Origin: Apoderus coryli
Lineage: Eukaryota > Arthropoda > Insecta > Coleoptera > Attelabidae
DNA length: 64,000 nucleotides
Direction: 5' to 3'
NCBI GenBank assembly: GCA_911728435.2
Contig: OU452199.1
Span: 41,551,253 to 41,615,252, forward strand
Shown here: positions 10,390-22,900 of the stretch, piece by piece
How the letters are laid out: each line of letters starts with the position of its first letter
Numbering within the stretch: the first letter of the stretch is position 1
The notes under the pieces: model-generated
Database searches by the model: none
Told to the model about the DNA's origin: nothing
The model's input: the letters and a program-made list of their open reading frames with translations, nothing else
Program-made: the position numbers and the translations under genes

Positions 10390-12640
10390 CCTCGATTGAT
10401 GGATTACTTCAGAAAATGTTATTGTTATTTTGATGTTATTGTATTATTTGTAATTTTTACCTGCCCTTTAATTGGATATTTATCTGTCTGGGCAGTTGTA
10501 TCTTAAATAAATAAAAAATAAATAAATACATCATAGAAAACTGCAATCCAGAAGAACTTAAAAAAACCATCTTTGGCCTCTCCTATATGAACTTGCTTGC
10601 TCCCTCGAAATGACCTGTATTTATCTACGAATTTTTCGATGGAACTGAATAGACGACAGAAGGAAGAGCTCTAAATTAAAGCTAAGGGACCTAAACGATT
10701 CCTTAACTTAACGTAATAAACGAAATATCATGTCAATTATTTTTTTATTTCCAGTTATGTAAACAGCCGTAATAAAATGTATTATAAACGCAGTTATAAA
10801 TTGTCTCCATGTACAACAAATACCAGTTTTGTTAATAACTTGTAAACAAATGACGCCCGATAAGATCAGGTGGCTAAAATGAAATAAAATAAAAATTCTG
10901 GATATAAATTCATAAGTAATATGGGTATGCCTATAAAGGAACACCCACTGAGTGTCACTTCTTTAAGATAATGAAGAATTATGAGGAAGGAAAGAGGCTG
11001 ATGCTGGTACATTATGCGAACGACAATTTGTCACGGAATGGTAGATTCATACTATACAGGCTATATTATGTGATATTATTGAAAGAAACATATTGGTATA
11101 AGAGGGAATATTTTCATTGCACAAACTTCTTTGAAAAACGCATGATTTTTATTATACTTCTACCATCAGAACCTCTCTCGTATATCTTCTTTAACTTAAT
11201 ATTTAACAAAGTGTTCTACTTCGTGGAATAGGAATATTGGTGCAATCAAATTTCATTTGAGGGTTGATCTTGCTTCATGAATGGTCGTTCTTGTGTGTCA
11301 AATTTGCCGACTCTTTTTATCTGCTTAACAGCGATATGGGTGCGGAAGGTCCTGGATTGCAATTTTTTTTTATTTCTAATTTTTGACCAAAGCAGTTAGG
11401 TAGGTAGTTGCGTTAGTTTAGCATGTAATAATTATTATTTTTAGCTCGTAATTTTATAGAGACAACTTCATTTTGCTTGTTTCGTACATAAACTTTTAAT
11501 ATCGCGTATAAGTCTTCGGGATATTTAAGGCGTAAGTTTGACAAGAGATCTGTGATCCACTCGCATGACATTAGATATAAAGATAAATATACAATGTCAC
11601 ATCATAGAACTGTAGCGTTTACTAGAAATTTTGTCTGTAATGTGATTTCAATATATTAACCTAATTCCCGATGAATTCAGACTATTTAATATCAACAAAT
11701 TTAAGTATAGGTTCCACACCACTATAATAACGATTTAACGGACATTATTTTTTTATTTATTATATAATATATAGGTATAAGTCATAACTAACACAATAGA
11801 AACCACCTTCTATATTGGACTAATACTAAACTAAAACGCGTGCGCTATGGAGTTAAATAACTAACTTTAATCTGTTATTTAAATTAAACAAATAAAAGCC
11901 AAATAATTATTTACGAGTATTAGGGTTCAGTTTTAGACTTTTTTTCAGTGTACACGTATCACTTGAAGGTACTAAATAAGAATCATATGGAAAAAATTCT
12001 AGTAACGCCATCTATGTATCATCCTACGGACTTATTGAATAACCTAATATTTAGAGCCTTTGATGATCTCGTACTATTATTTGAAAATATCGTGAGCGAA
12101 TTTTAGGCGGTTAACATTGCTCCCAAATTACAAAACACTAATCTTACAACTCTGGTTTGAGCATCGGTAAAATCATTTATATCTTATATGGGATATTCAA
12201 CATGTAAAAGAAACAAAAATCATGGTTATGGGTGGTAAAAATGGTGAGTTCGCACCCCAGAGCATTTAAGTCTAACCCGATAGCAGCAATAATATAGTGG
12301 TCCCTATAGCACCCTTAGATATCATAATAAGAACGGAGATGGGGGCGGATTCATCAGGTTGCAATGGTTGATGGAAATTGTACCCACGCACTAACAAAAC
12401 CGTTGTAGAGTATAGGTATCAGTTGAATTCTTTAGGTATTTCTAATTATAAAGCCCAACCCTTTCAAAGCTTTAATCGCATTCTCTCTAAAGTCGTAGAA
12501 TTGAATTATTATTATATTTAAATATATTATTTTTATTAAGTATATTGAGGTGACAAGTTTTCTCTCTTTCAACCTTACATTACATTTTCCTTTCATAACG
12601 ACACATACCTAACAACTCTAATAACGTCTGTCTAATACTT
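10390..12640. other. no recognisable gene
   Basis: AT-rich sequence. The frames at 10708-10944 (-) and 10971-11231 (+) are hydrophobic by composition only and match no family I know. The end of the Jockey-like 3' UTR (AATAAATAAA run near 10507-10525) may close the element that begins at 7239. Confidence 0.45.
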
Positions 12641-13023
12641 AACTTAAGTGACAACCACAAAACATACCCCCTTAGAAGATTAACTTAAATGGCAGAGACT
12701 GGAACACTGTTTTTAACTATGCGGCCAGTCACGAGAGGCGCTGCAAACGAAAAGTGAAGAAAACTGTCTATTCTACTACGCTTAGTTTGACTTCCTATCG
12801 CTAGGTGCCGCCAAAAAAAATTTTTTTTTAAACATCCCCCTATTTTATACCCACAAAACATGTTATAGTCGTATTTTCCACAAAAGGGTGTGGCATAATT
12901 TCAAGTCTTAATATGATTTTTTGCGTTAAGGGTTTGAAAAAAGAGTGCGAGTCTTGTTTAAAAGTTTGTTTAGTTGTAAATTGTGCATAAAAATTGCGTT
13001 CAGTGTGTGCTATTTTAATTATT

Positions 13024-13577
13024 ATGGCTCTTTTTGTTCGAGAAGTTCGGCCGGCAAAAAAAAATGTTGTGTTCCCAACTGTGAGACTAAGAATGGTAGT
13101 TTTTTCCGATTTTCGAACCCTAATAAAGAACCAGAAATGCTAATAAAGTGGTTGGCAAATCTAAACAACCCCCGTTTATTTAACATTCCCTTTGATAAAC
13201 TACTTAAAAGTTATCTAGTGTGTGCGAAACATTTTGTTCCGGATGATTTACAGTTTGGGTGTCGAAGAGACCTTAAATGGAATGCAATACCAATATTACA
13301 TCTTAATACAGGTAAGAAAACCACGCACCTCTATTAAAAGTGGTACATGTTTTTATGAAATAATTGAATTTATAGAGGAGGCACCTGGTCCATAACGAAG
13401 AAAATTGGAACCCTCTACTTGTGACATAGACATAAGTACTGGACCTACCACATCAAAGGAATCCGTCGGTGACCCTAGTATAAGTTACCCCATGGTCATC
13501 GATGAAATGCCTAGCCCTAGCACATCGAAAGAATATTCCAAGAACGTAACTAGTCCAAGCTGCCTGTTATTTTATTT
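13024..13577 (+). pseudogene. THAP-type zinc finger protein (transposase N-terminus)
   Basis: The C2CH finger is visible: CCVPNC, FFRFSNP, a Trp in IKWLANL, then VCAKHF and the NAIPIL block that replaces the usual AVPTLF. An ATG at 13024 reads into the finger only if the A9 run at about 13055-13063 is one frame different, so either the run has slipped or translation begins elsewhere. The exon ends at a GT donor after the HLNTG codons (about 13311). A candidate second exon (about 13374-13577) encodes a Ser/Thr/Pro-rich linker (EPSTCDIDISTGPTTSKES). No transposase catalytic motif follows. Confidence 0.65.
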
Positions 13578-13734
13578 ATGTTTTTAAATTATAAACTTTA
13601 TTCTGTACCTACTATCTACTTTTTGACTAAATTAAAATGTAAACTAATATTGCTAATTGTGCGTTTCTATTTTAATAATAAATGTTTTATAATAATAATT
13701 GTTTTTTTTTCGATCCCATTAATGTTTTGTCGTG

Positions 13735-13850
13735 TAACATATAATGGTGCAACATTTTTTGTAGTTTTTCAAAAATATTTTGAACAATATCTCGTTTGAA
13801 TAATTTTTTGAAAAACTACAATTAATAGTTGCACCATAATATGTTACTAT
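13735..13850. repeat. Hairpin inside the THAP element
   Basis: AACATATAATGGTGCAACAT on the left pairs with TGCACCATAATATGTT on the right, and the inner part TTGTAGTTTTTCAAAAA also pairs. The arms are about 45 bases long. It is probably a small MITE or a folded subterminal repeat. Confidence 0.6.
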
Positions 13851-14016
13851 TAAAATTTATTTGAAATATTCCTCACTAATATTATTTTAAATTTCCCGCC
13901 AAAACTAATTTATGAGTATGCGACACATCAATAGATGGCGCTTCTTTTACTTCCAATTGTTAACATTGCAGTTCGTATTCTAAAAGGGTATGTTTTGTGG
14001 TGACAACTGACTTAAG

Positions 14017-15515
14017 ACACCTTTTATAAACTACATAATGCCACCCTCTATATTTCGGTTTGTACAACTATTCTGCGAACGTAAGTCTAACATAAAAGAA
14101 GAATAGTTGACAAGAATGACATTTGACAACACACATGCAAATATACTTTTAGCGGCAAATTCAAATGATTAAATTTACTACTACAGTGCATTATTTTTTC
14201 TATATTATGAGGGCTTGACCCGTACTGATATTTTTGTCATTTCTCGGTAAAAAATATTTGTTTGTACTTACTTTTTCAATTCTGTTCCTATAATATATAA
14301 TAGCTCACCCGCATCTCTACATATACATACGGTACGCTACTGAACACGAGCCGACACTGTTTCATTCGCGTAAATAAAATTATTCATTCTCAACAATGTA
14401 TGTAGTATTAGTAGTAACAATTTTATTTATTAAAACAATAACATAAACTTACTTTTGTTGTCCCTCCAATTAAGAACACCCACGCAACTAAAAATATAGG
14501 TACTAAGTAGTACCTTGTCAATATATTCCTCTTGAGTCTGAAAAGTGTAGACCAAACAAACAAATAGTTATTGGAATTATCTTGACAAGGAGTTTTAAAT
14601 GTGCCAGTGGCGTATCTGTATGCAAGAGATAAAACACCCGCCAAATGAACAACGACCAGTGGCGGCCCGAGTCGGAATGGTGTACTTATTAATGATGTGC
14701 CCTCACATTCAACATACTGAGTTCTATTCAAACGCCTTTTGAAAGTCAGTATAGATGACATCCATCTGATTGACAATAGCTATACAAGTCAGAGTTGCCA
14801 AGCTTGTTACGCAAAATCGCCCATCAATAAAAAACTACATCACATTTACCCTACGGCTCCTTAGCGACTTAGCGTAATATCTCAAGCTGACTTAATAAAT
14901 ACCTCATCGAATTTAAACTCTTCAAATTGGTTGCCATGACCTTTTTTTTTTCTCTCGTACAATCTATTCTTCCTAAACACTATGACAGATTACAGACACA
15001 TGTTGAAAGGAGATTTATTGTAAACAGGACCTGTCTATCTGTCGTATACAAAGTATACAGCATCTATTTGGAATAATACAATACAGTAATGTAGGCCCTC
15101 CTGTGATGTTGCCGAGGAAACGGGTAGCGGACACACCGCTGTGCTATTGTTTGGGACACGAAATGCCCCCAGTTTGCGATGATGATGATGATGCACATCC
15201 AGTTCATTTTGTGAACCGGGATATTAATATGTATATAATGCCTACCACATCATATACAGGGTGACGCCTACATACGTCGACTTGCGTGCGTATTGATGAA
15301 TTATTTTGGTGAAACTTGAGTGTAAAAGCATTTGACTTGCCCCTTTTTTTTTTGGACATTTTGGTTAACTTTGATAGTCACAGTGTCCTCCTTGATGATG
15401 ATTTGTCAATTTTCTTGGTTTTAGAATGCAGAAACACCTTAATTTTAAGGTTCATATCGAGGTGGTTTTTTGTTTCATTAAAACCGTGATTTTGGGTATT
15501 TACTACAGTTCTGTC
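14017..15515. other. no recognisable gene
   Basis: Non-coding. A CACCCTCTATA end at about 14042 and a TACAGGGTGACGCC end at 15255 look like isolated termini of the CAGGGTG repeat family. GATGAT microsatellite near 15180. The 117-codon minus frame at 14423-14776 has no recognisable motif. Confidence 0.45.
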
Positions 15516-16540
15516 CTATAACAGTCTTAGTATAGGGTTTTTGTTGCTTAAAGGAGAATTGTATGATTGATTTTTGACATTCCATATCGCCCCTGTTGTA
15601 GGGAACTTTTTAGAACCAAAAAAACTCCTAACAGTTGCTTCAATATTTGTATTCAGTAGTGCGAAGACGCACTCTGTTGCGTCTTCGCAAAACCGACAAG
15701 TGTCGTCCTCGGTTAGGCCCATCTTTTTGAGATGGTACTTCACTGGTGGTGTCCCGTAAAAAGGCCTGTAATTCGCCTTAGGTCGCTTCTCTCCAGTGGG
15801 ATAAGCTTCCCTGCGTTGGCCTCTGAAGGTTTGATAAACCTTTTTGATTGTCTTAGGCCTGGAGTGTTTCTCCAGTAGGACTTAAGTTGTTCCTTTTCGC
15901 ATCTCCGAAGTTCTTCCTTCATATGGCTTTTTGTAAGGCCAAAGATGGGTTCCGGGCTGCAGAACGGAGCGTTTGCACCCTCTTTTGCAAGTTGGTCCGC
16001 CGCTTCGTTCCCCTCTATGCCTCCATGTCCTGGCACCCATGTCAGAGTAATCTTTTTCCCCTGAGCTGCCAGTTGCTTTAGGGTCTGTTTGCATCCCCAT
16101 GCTAGCTTTGACGTGAAGGTGTAAGACCTCAGTGCTTTTAACGCAGCTTGACTGTCTGACATACTATTGATCTGCCGTTCTGGGATGCCTCTCTGCAGGC
16201 ATTCTTGAGCACAACGATTAATAGCGTTGATCTCTGCTTGGAATATAGTGGGACTTTTCCCGAGAGACTCAGAGAGCCTGAAATTTGACCCGTATACTCC
16301 CATGCCTGTGTTCCCTTCTATTCCTTTTGAACCGTCCGTATACCAGACGGATGTGTTTTCTGGGAATCGTGGTTCCCCATTTAGCCAATTTTGACGGTTT
16401 GCAATGACCACTTCAAATGGGATTTCAAAATCATGTTTGCGTGGCAAAGCGTCCGACGGTTTTCGTCCTGAATCCAAAGGTATTAGATTCAAGATTCCCA
16501 TGTGTCCCTCTAGATCGCCAGATTTGTATTCCATTACCTG
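15516..16540 (-). pseudogene. RNase H domain of a non-LTR retrotransposon, copy 1
   Basis: The minus-strand frame 16534-15740 (264 codons) holds a well-preserved RNase H: YTDGSKG, AEINAINRC, MSDSQAALK, WVPGHGGIEGNEAADQLA, so all four acidic positions are present. A frame change near 15740 leads to a C-terminal finger that begins CRFCEDATE and is then cut off and joined to unrelated sequence. The junction is marked by a short inverted pair GCGAAGACGCA/TGCGTCTTCGC near 15661-15688. The copy lies upstream of the first visible eya exon in antisense orientation. Its close relative at 41195-42170 keeps the complete finger. Confidence 0.8.
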
Positions 16541-16989
16541 TGCCAGTTTCAGAGCGCTAATTGCTTCCTCTTTTTTGAAATTGGGATTATGACAACTGTG
16601 TGTTGTATTTTTGTATCATGAAAGATAACTCCAGATGGTTGCAGGAACTTGGCCTATTTGTTACCATAAACATTTACCTTATCATGTACTAGTGGTAGTC
16701 TTTTTGGAGCATTGCTTTTCTAGATAACGGGATAGGGACCTTATTGCAAAATAATCATCTTCAAGATTCTTCCTTGCTCTAACTTTAGGAACTCATTTTC
16801 GATCCTTGTTGTAATCTCTCTATTGTTTAAAGTACAACACACTGTTGAAGTTATGCCGATTAAGTTTGGATCACCCTCTATATGTACCTCTTTATAAAGA
16901 GGGAATATATATATGGTGTATAAAAGAACAACGAAAGCATTTTCTTAGTTAAGTATGTACTTAGGTATTAATATTTTTCTTTGTTTCAG

Positions 16990-19900
16990 ACTGGCCAATC
17001 CCTCCTGTAGTCCGGCACACAGCGGCCATTCCTCGTCTTGTGGTTCACCGCCGGTAGCCGCCTCCGCCGCTACGAATACAAACAGCACCGCCTCCAACCC
17101 ATTGTCATCGACCTCCGCCCCCACTTGTCTATCGGCACAAACGAATTTCTCCTCGAATTGGCCATTGCTCGATACACAAGGTATGTAGGTAATATAGAAC
17201 AAGTGTCATCGATTAAGACCAACCTGATATATTTGTTTGTGCGGCAGCTTGCACACCAGCACGTCAAACAGTTAACTAGTCGAAGAAGGAACATGTTACA
17301 AACGTTGTATTTTTTTTTTCAAATTTTCTTTTAAAACCCTTACACTCTTTTTGTTCATGACCTACACTGGCGTCGAACGTGCATCACTTTTTCCTTTAAA
17401 CTTAGGTTACTAAAAAGTAGCACTCTCACTTTATATTATTTATGAAATCACCGATTAAAAGAAATACACTCCCGTTCGCGATAACAATCATCTGCTGCGC
17501 AATAAAACCAAACAATTAATAGCTTAGCTTCATCCAAACACCTATATCCGCTGCGGTCATCACCAGCAGCCTCGTATTGGCTAATACCGTAACGTCGCCC
17601 GCGGATATTCAAGCGAGGAAATGTTGGTTGGAATATTCAAGCCCTAGCATCCTTCATCAGCAGTAGCCACTCTCGTAGACACAAAGTTCCGATAAATAGG
17701 CTTTTCTGTACACATTGGGAATGCTCGTAAAAGATATATCACTCCTACCTCATTGTTTTTCAGCATTTATCTTTTATTCTAGCTTCTTGACAGCTTTGTT
17801 CCATTAAAATAACTTAATATCCTTGTCAGTGTCAGAAAAACAAATATCAATTAAATCATTTTGATCTAGTATGTAGTACTCAATATGTATTAATCATCTT
17901 GTTGATTTTTAGGTGTTAAAAGTGAAATACGTAGTCCCGGCCTCGCCGACAACGATGTTGCTACCCTAACTCAAGATGTGGCAACATCATTTTATGGCAC
18001 ACCAGTAGATTTAGGTAATGTATATGATAAGGAATATCCACAATCATATACAACAGCTCATCAGTATTATAACAGGTAAAACATTATCCAATTTCCTATT
18101 TACTTATTTATTTAATCAAATTTATTTTCTTCATGATCCAGTATGCAACAAGCTTACGCCAGCCCCAGTTCGGCAACATCGTACATAAATTCCGCCTCAA
18201 CATTCTACAATACACCTTCATATCCTTATTCAACATTAACGTCATCCCGTGGCTTGAATCCAGCTTGTAAAGCGGCAGCTAGTGCAGCGGGATATATAGC
18301 GTCACCATATTCTTCGCCGGCGTCGCCTTTTAATTCAGCAACACAAACCACTCAATACTCCCCTTATGGTTCCTATGCGACGGCTGGATCGTCGAATTTC
18401 GCCCAGAGCTTCCCACAGGTAGATATACTATCGCCTTTTGCGATTATTGTACTTTATATATATATAACATATTTTATTTGTAAACCTTGTATTATATTAT
18501 ATTTTATTATTTATTATTAAGTAGGTATAATGAATATTAAAAATTTATTTTTACTTAAATAAAATTCAAAATATCCAACTGTCAGGTGTCACGTATTCGT
18601 ATTATAATATTTGACATTGACATAGACCGGAGACTTATCTTAAAGAGGAAGGTTGTAGGCGTTTCCTTAGACTCCACATATCTCGTGCGCTATTCTTGAT
18701 AACCGGGGAGTAGAACGATCGATTGACGCGAGGTACAGCATACAAAATTCGCACAGAGTTGCCTCCGTTCTGTCTGTTGTTCGATTCGCCAGTCTAGGCG
18801 CCTGCAGCTCAATTGAACTGATGTGAGATGATCATTTGTCACTCAGGTACAGTCGTCACCAAAAAAAACCTAGGACATTCATGGTCATTGAAATGAAAAT
18901 GACAGAAAATAGAGTTGTAAACACAGCTGGTTTTGCGTTATCGGGGCATATTAACAACAACAACAAAAATTATGCTAAATTCACACTTCAATTTTATGAA
19001 TTGACCTGGAATGTCGCTAGTTTTTTTTGTTGACGATCGTACAAGCATTTTCATCGTAAATAGAAAGTCAGACTATCGATTTTAGTAGTTGAATTCAGTT
19101 TATAAAATACATTTATTTTGCAGAGTGTTGAATACGGAACCTACGGTACATCATATTCCGATACACAAACCTCACAATACGCTTCAAGTTACTACGCATC
19201 TCAAACGTATTCACCGTATGTCAGCTCACCTAGTTCTAGTGGTAGTATAGGACCGTCAACGTATCAATTAGCATCTGCGTCTGTATCAGGTAAATATTTA
19301 CGACGATATCCAAGGGTCCAATTGTTTTTCTATAAAAAGTCTAGGGACACATTACTCTGTGCCTTCGGTTGATGGCTATGTCAAGGAAGATAAAATGGTG
19401 ACGTTCCTTTTATATCACATTTCATATAATTTCAAACAACTACAATTTATTGTACGTTCCATTTCTAAAGCTAATTTCGTTTTAACATTCATAAATATTT
19501 CAAATGGATTAGTAATCTCACTCAGATAAACTGATGTAAGAAGAAGAATGAATATTAGTAATACATAACCTTTAATTTCTGTGATTTATGTTGTTTACAT
19601 TTAAATTATGTTTTATTTTGTTTTGGTATAATATAATACATTCAACTAAGACCAATAATGTTAATAAATAGCCTTTAGCGTGCTTCACAATGTTATTGTG
19701 TCCATATAGTGATACCAGTGACTCGGACTCTTCTGGTATTGTTTTCCGTGTGCTATCTTGCATTTGTAATTTTTATTGTACCTTACAGATAGTCCATCAA
19801 ATGGTATTTCACTGGCAGACGGCCACACATCACCATTGAAAATAGATGGTAGTAATAGTGCCAGAAGATCAAGGGATTCATCAGGCAGTTTAGGCTCAGA

Positions 19901-22900
19901 AACGCGAAGTTCGCGTGGCAGAGGCCGAAGAACGAATACAGTATCACCCACGACACCTGAATCAACGACTGATAGAGTTTTTATTTGGGATTTGGATGAG
20001 ACTATAATTATATTTCACAGTTTGTTAACGGGTAGTTACGCCAGTAAATATCAAAAGGTTTGTGGATTATCGATACCTATAATGTATTATTAATAATAAT
20101 CGTTGTGTTTTTTTTTTAAAGGATACACAAAGTGTCGTTCAATTAGGATTCAAAATGGAAGAAATGGTTTTTAATTTAGCCGATACGCATTTTTTCTTCA
20201 ACGATATTGAGGTGAGCTGGACAATTTTACTGGTACATTATAACCCTCTCACATAATGATTTTATTTCTAGGAATGCGACCAAGTGCATATAGACGACGT
20301 TTCGTCAGATGATAACGGTCAGGATCTGAGTAACTACAATTTTACCACAGACGGATTTCATGCGTCTGCTACAGGTGGCGGTAATTTGTGTTTAGCTACT
20401 GGGGTGAGAGGTGGGGTTGATTGGATGCGAAAATTGGCCTTCCGGTATAGAAAAATTAAAGAAACATATAACAACTATAGAAATAGGTAAGATTAGTAAA
20501 CAGTACTTGAACGTTTAATACAATTTCCTGAATTATATTTGGTTTTAGTGTAGGAGGTCTGCTAGGGTCAAATAAAAGGGAACAGTGGCTCCAGTTACGG
20601 CAGGAAATCGAAGCAGTAACAGATAACTGGTTAACGTTAGCCAACAAATGTTTGACATTGATTAATTCGCGTAGTAATTGCGTAAATGTTTTGGTGACCA
20701 CAACGCAGTTGATACCAGCATTAGCAAAAGTACTATTGTTTGGACTAGGAAACGTGTTCCCTATTGATAATATATATTCGGCAACAAAAATAGGTACGTA
20801 CTGTTTTTTCTTGTTAACGGTAACCACACTTCTGAGGTCCTATTTACGAAATGTGAAACCTTCTCTTTCCCATGTCTGTAAACAAGTCGGTCTTGCCGCA
20901 TACTTCCTGATCATTTATGGAATTAACGATTCTAATAATACAATAGCCCAAAGGATGCTTTATTTAAATTTGACTCTTGTTTTTTATTACTCTCTTTCTC
21001 ACCAAATATCCAGCTCGAAGGACCAATCTTTTGTTTCCACGTAATTAGTGGATTGTATGTGTGTATTAATAATCACTTCTTGATTTGTTTTAACTACTTT
21101 ATTTACGATGTATATTGTCATATAGCTAGAACATTTTTGTTTTTTGCGCAACGCTTATTGCGGCGTTGCCACGAAGATACGAGGCACGTTTTTTTAGTAA
21201 GTACCGTTTTGCGATTCCGCCGCCGCAGCGCTACGGTCGGCGTTCCGCGCATGCGCGCTGGTTACCTACATCTCTTGTCTACGCACTAACGCCATTACAG
21301 TCTGATTCCTCATCGCATACGTTGTTTACTGAGTGTTTAAGATGCCTCCGACAATCGTGAGTCCCGCCGATTGTGAAGTACGGGCTGTTATACGATTTCT
21401 TAGTGCTAAAGGCGTAAAACCGATCGATATTCATCGTGAGATCTGTGAAGTTTACGGACAAAACATTATGAGTGATGGAATGGTAAGGAAATGGGTGAGA
21501 GCATTTAAAGATGGCCGCACAAATGTGCATGATGAAGAACGGAGTGGGCGTCCTTCTGTCGTTAATGAAGATTTGGTGCAGAAAGTGGAGGAAAAGGTGA
21601 GAGAAAACAGACGCTTTACAATTTCATTAATGTGCGACTGCTTTCCTCAATATTCTCGTAGTGTTTTGTATCGCATTGTGACCGAGAACTTGAATTACCG
21701 GAAATTGTGTTCACTTTGGGTTCCAAAAATGTTGACGGATTTGCACAAAACCCAACGTTTAGGCAGTGCATTGACTTTCCTTGAGCGGTACCACAATGAA
21801 GGTAAAGATTTTTTAGACCAAATTGTTACTGGTGACGAAACATGGGTGGCCTACGTCACACCAGAATCGAAACAACAATCCATGGAATGGCGACATTCAT
21901 CATCACCCAAAAGAGTGGAGTTTAAGCAAACAATTTCTGCCCGGAAAATCATGTGCACAGTTTTTTGGGACAAAAAAGGAGCATTGCTAGTGGAGTTTCT
22001 GCCTCGTAATGAGACAATCAATGCAGCGTCTTATTGTGAGACATTGAACAATCTGCGTCGTGCAATCCAGAACAAAAGACGTGGCAAGTTGAGTAAGGGT
22101 ATCGTTTTGCTGCATGACAATGCCCGTCCACATGTGGCTAATCGGACCAAAGATCTCATCAAATCTTTTAAATGGGAAACTCTAGATCATCCTCCATACA
22201 GCCCTGATCTGGCGCCCAGCGACTACCATTTGTTCCTGCACTTGAAGAAACACCTGGGTGGTCAGCGTCTTCAAGACGATAACGAAGTCAAAACATTTTA
22301 TGAGGAGGGTATTCAAAAACTGGTGCCACGTTATGACAAGTGTCTCAATATTCACGGAAATTATGTAGAAAAGTAGATTAAGGTACAGGCTTTCATGTAA
22401 AAATAAAATTATTGCGATATCTTTGCACGTCTTTTTTTAATTCCAAAACGGTACTTACTTAAAAAACATGCCGCGTATAATAATATAGACAAATAATTAT
22501 GGACATAACAGATGTTTTGCAGAATTAGTGGACTAGGCCACAGAGTTTCGTGGCTATATTTCCACTTTTTCTGTCTTTCTATGACAATATTTTAGTTTAG
22601 TTGTAACCTTGGGACTTTTCAGAGCCCTGAAGGCCGTCTGGCTATCTGAACATATATTAATTCACTTGTTTGTATAAGCCCTCAATCTGTTTAGTTTTGT
22701 ACACTGCAAAATTGCAAACATTTCGGCTAGAAACACGGAGAGTGAACAGTGAGAATCTTAGATTAGGGGGGTCAGTAATACCTCCATTGCTACTGTCGGA
22801 GTAGTTCTAAAAGCTGCCGTGATTGCTAATCAGGCAAGGCTCTGTACCCTGCCCAACTCAGCAATGGCGGTATGCTGTTCCGTTTTCGTCGACCAAATCA

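Larger units (their letters stand above)
12643..14016 (+). mobile_element. THAP-domain DNA transposon, non-autonomous, P-like
   Basis: Terminal inverted repeats: CTTAAGT plus GACAACCACAAAACATACCC on the left (about 12643-12673), and the inverse GGGTATGTTTTGTGGTG with CTTAAG on the right (about 13986-14016). Between them lie a THAP-domain reading frame and a small internal hairpin. THAP domains are the DNA-binding part of P-element transposases, and short inverted repeats around one suggest a P-type element. No catalytic RNase H-like domain is visible in its 1.37 kb, so it is an internally deleted copy or a different THAP transposon. The exact ends and target duplication are unclear. Confidence 0.6.

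Noticed and set aside
14423..14776. 117-codon minus-strand frame
   Set aside because: No recognisable motif, no splice context, and composition like surrounding non-coding DNA.
19572..19965. Minus-strand frames over the eya Ser-rich exon
   Set aside because: Shadows of the eya exon 19789-20057, which has clear family motifs and splice sites.
20652..21044. Open frame running on past the eya exon ending at 20793
   Set aside because: The donor GTACGT at 20794 and the phase match to 23633 show that the rest is intron.
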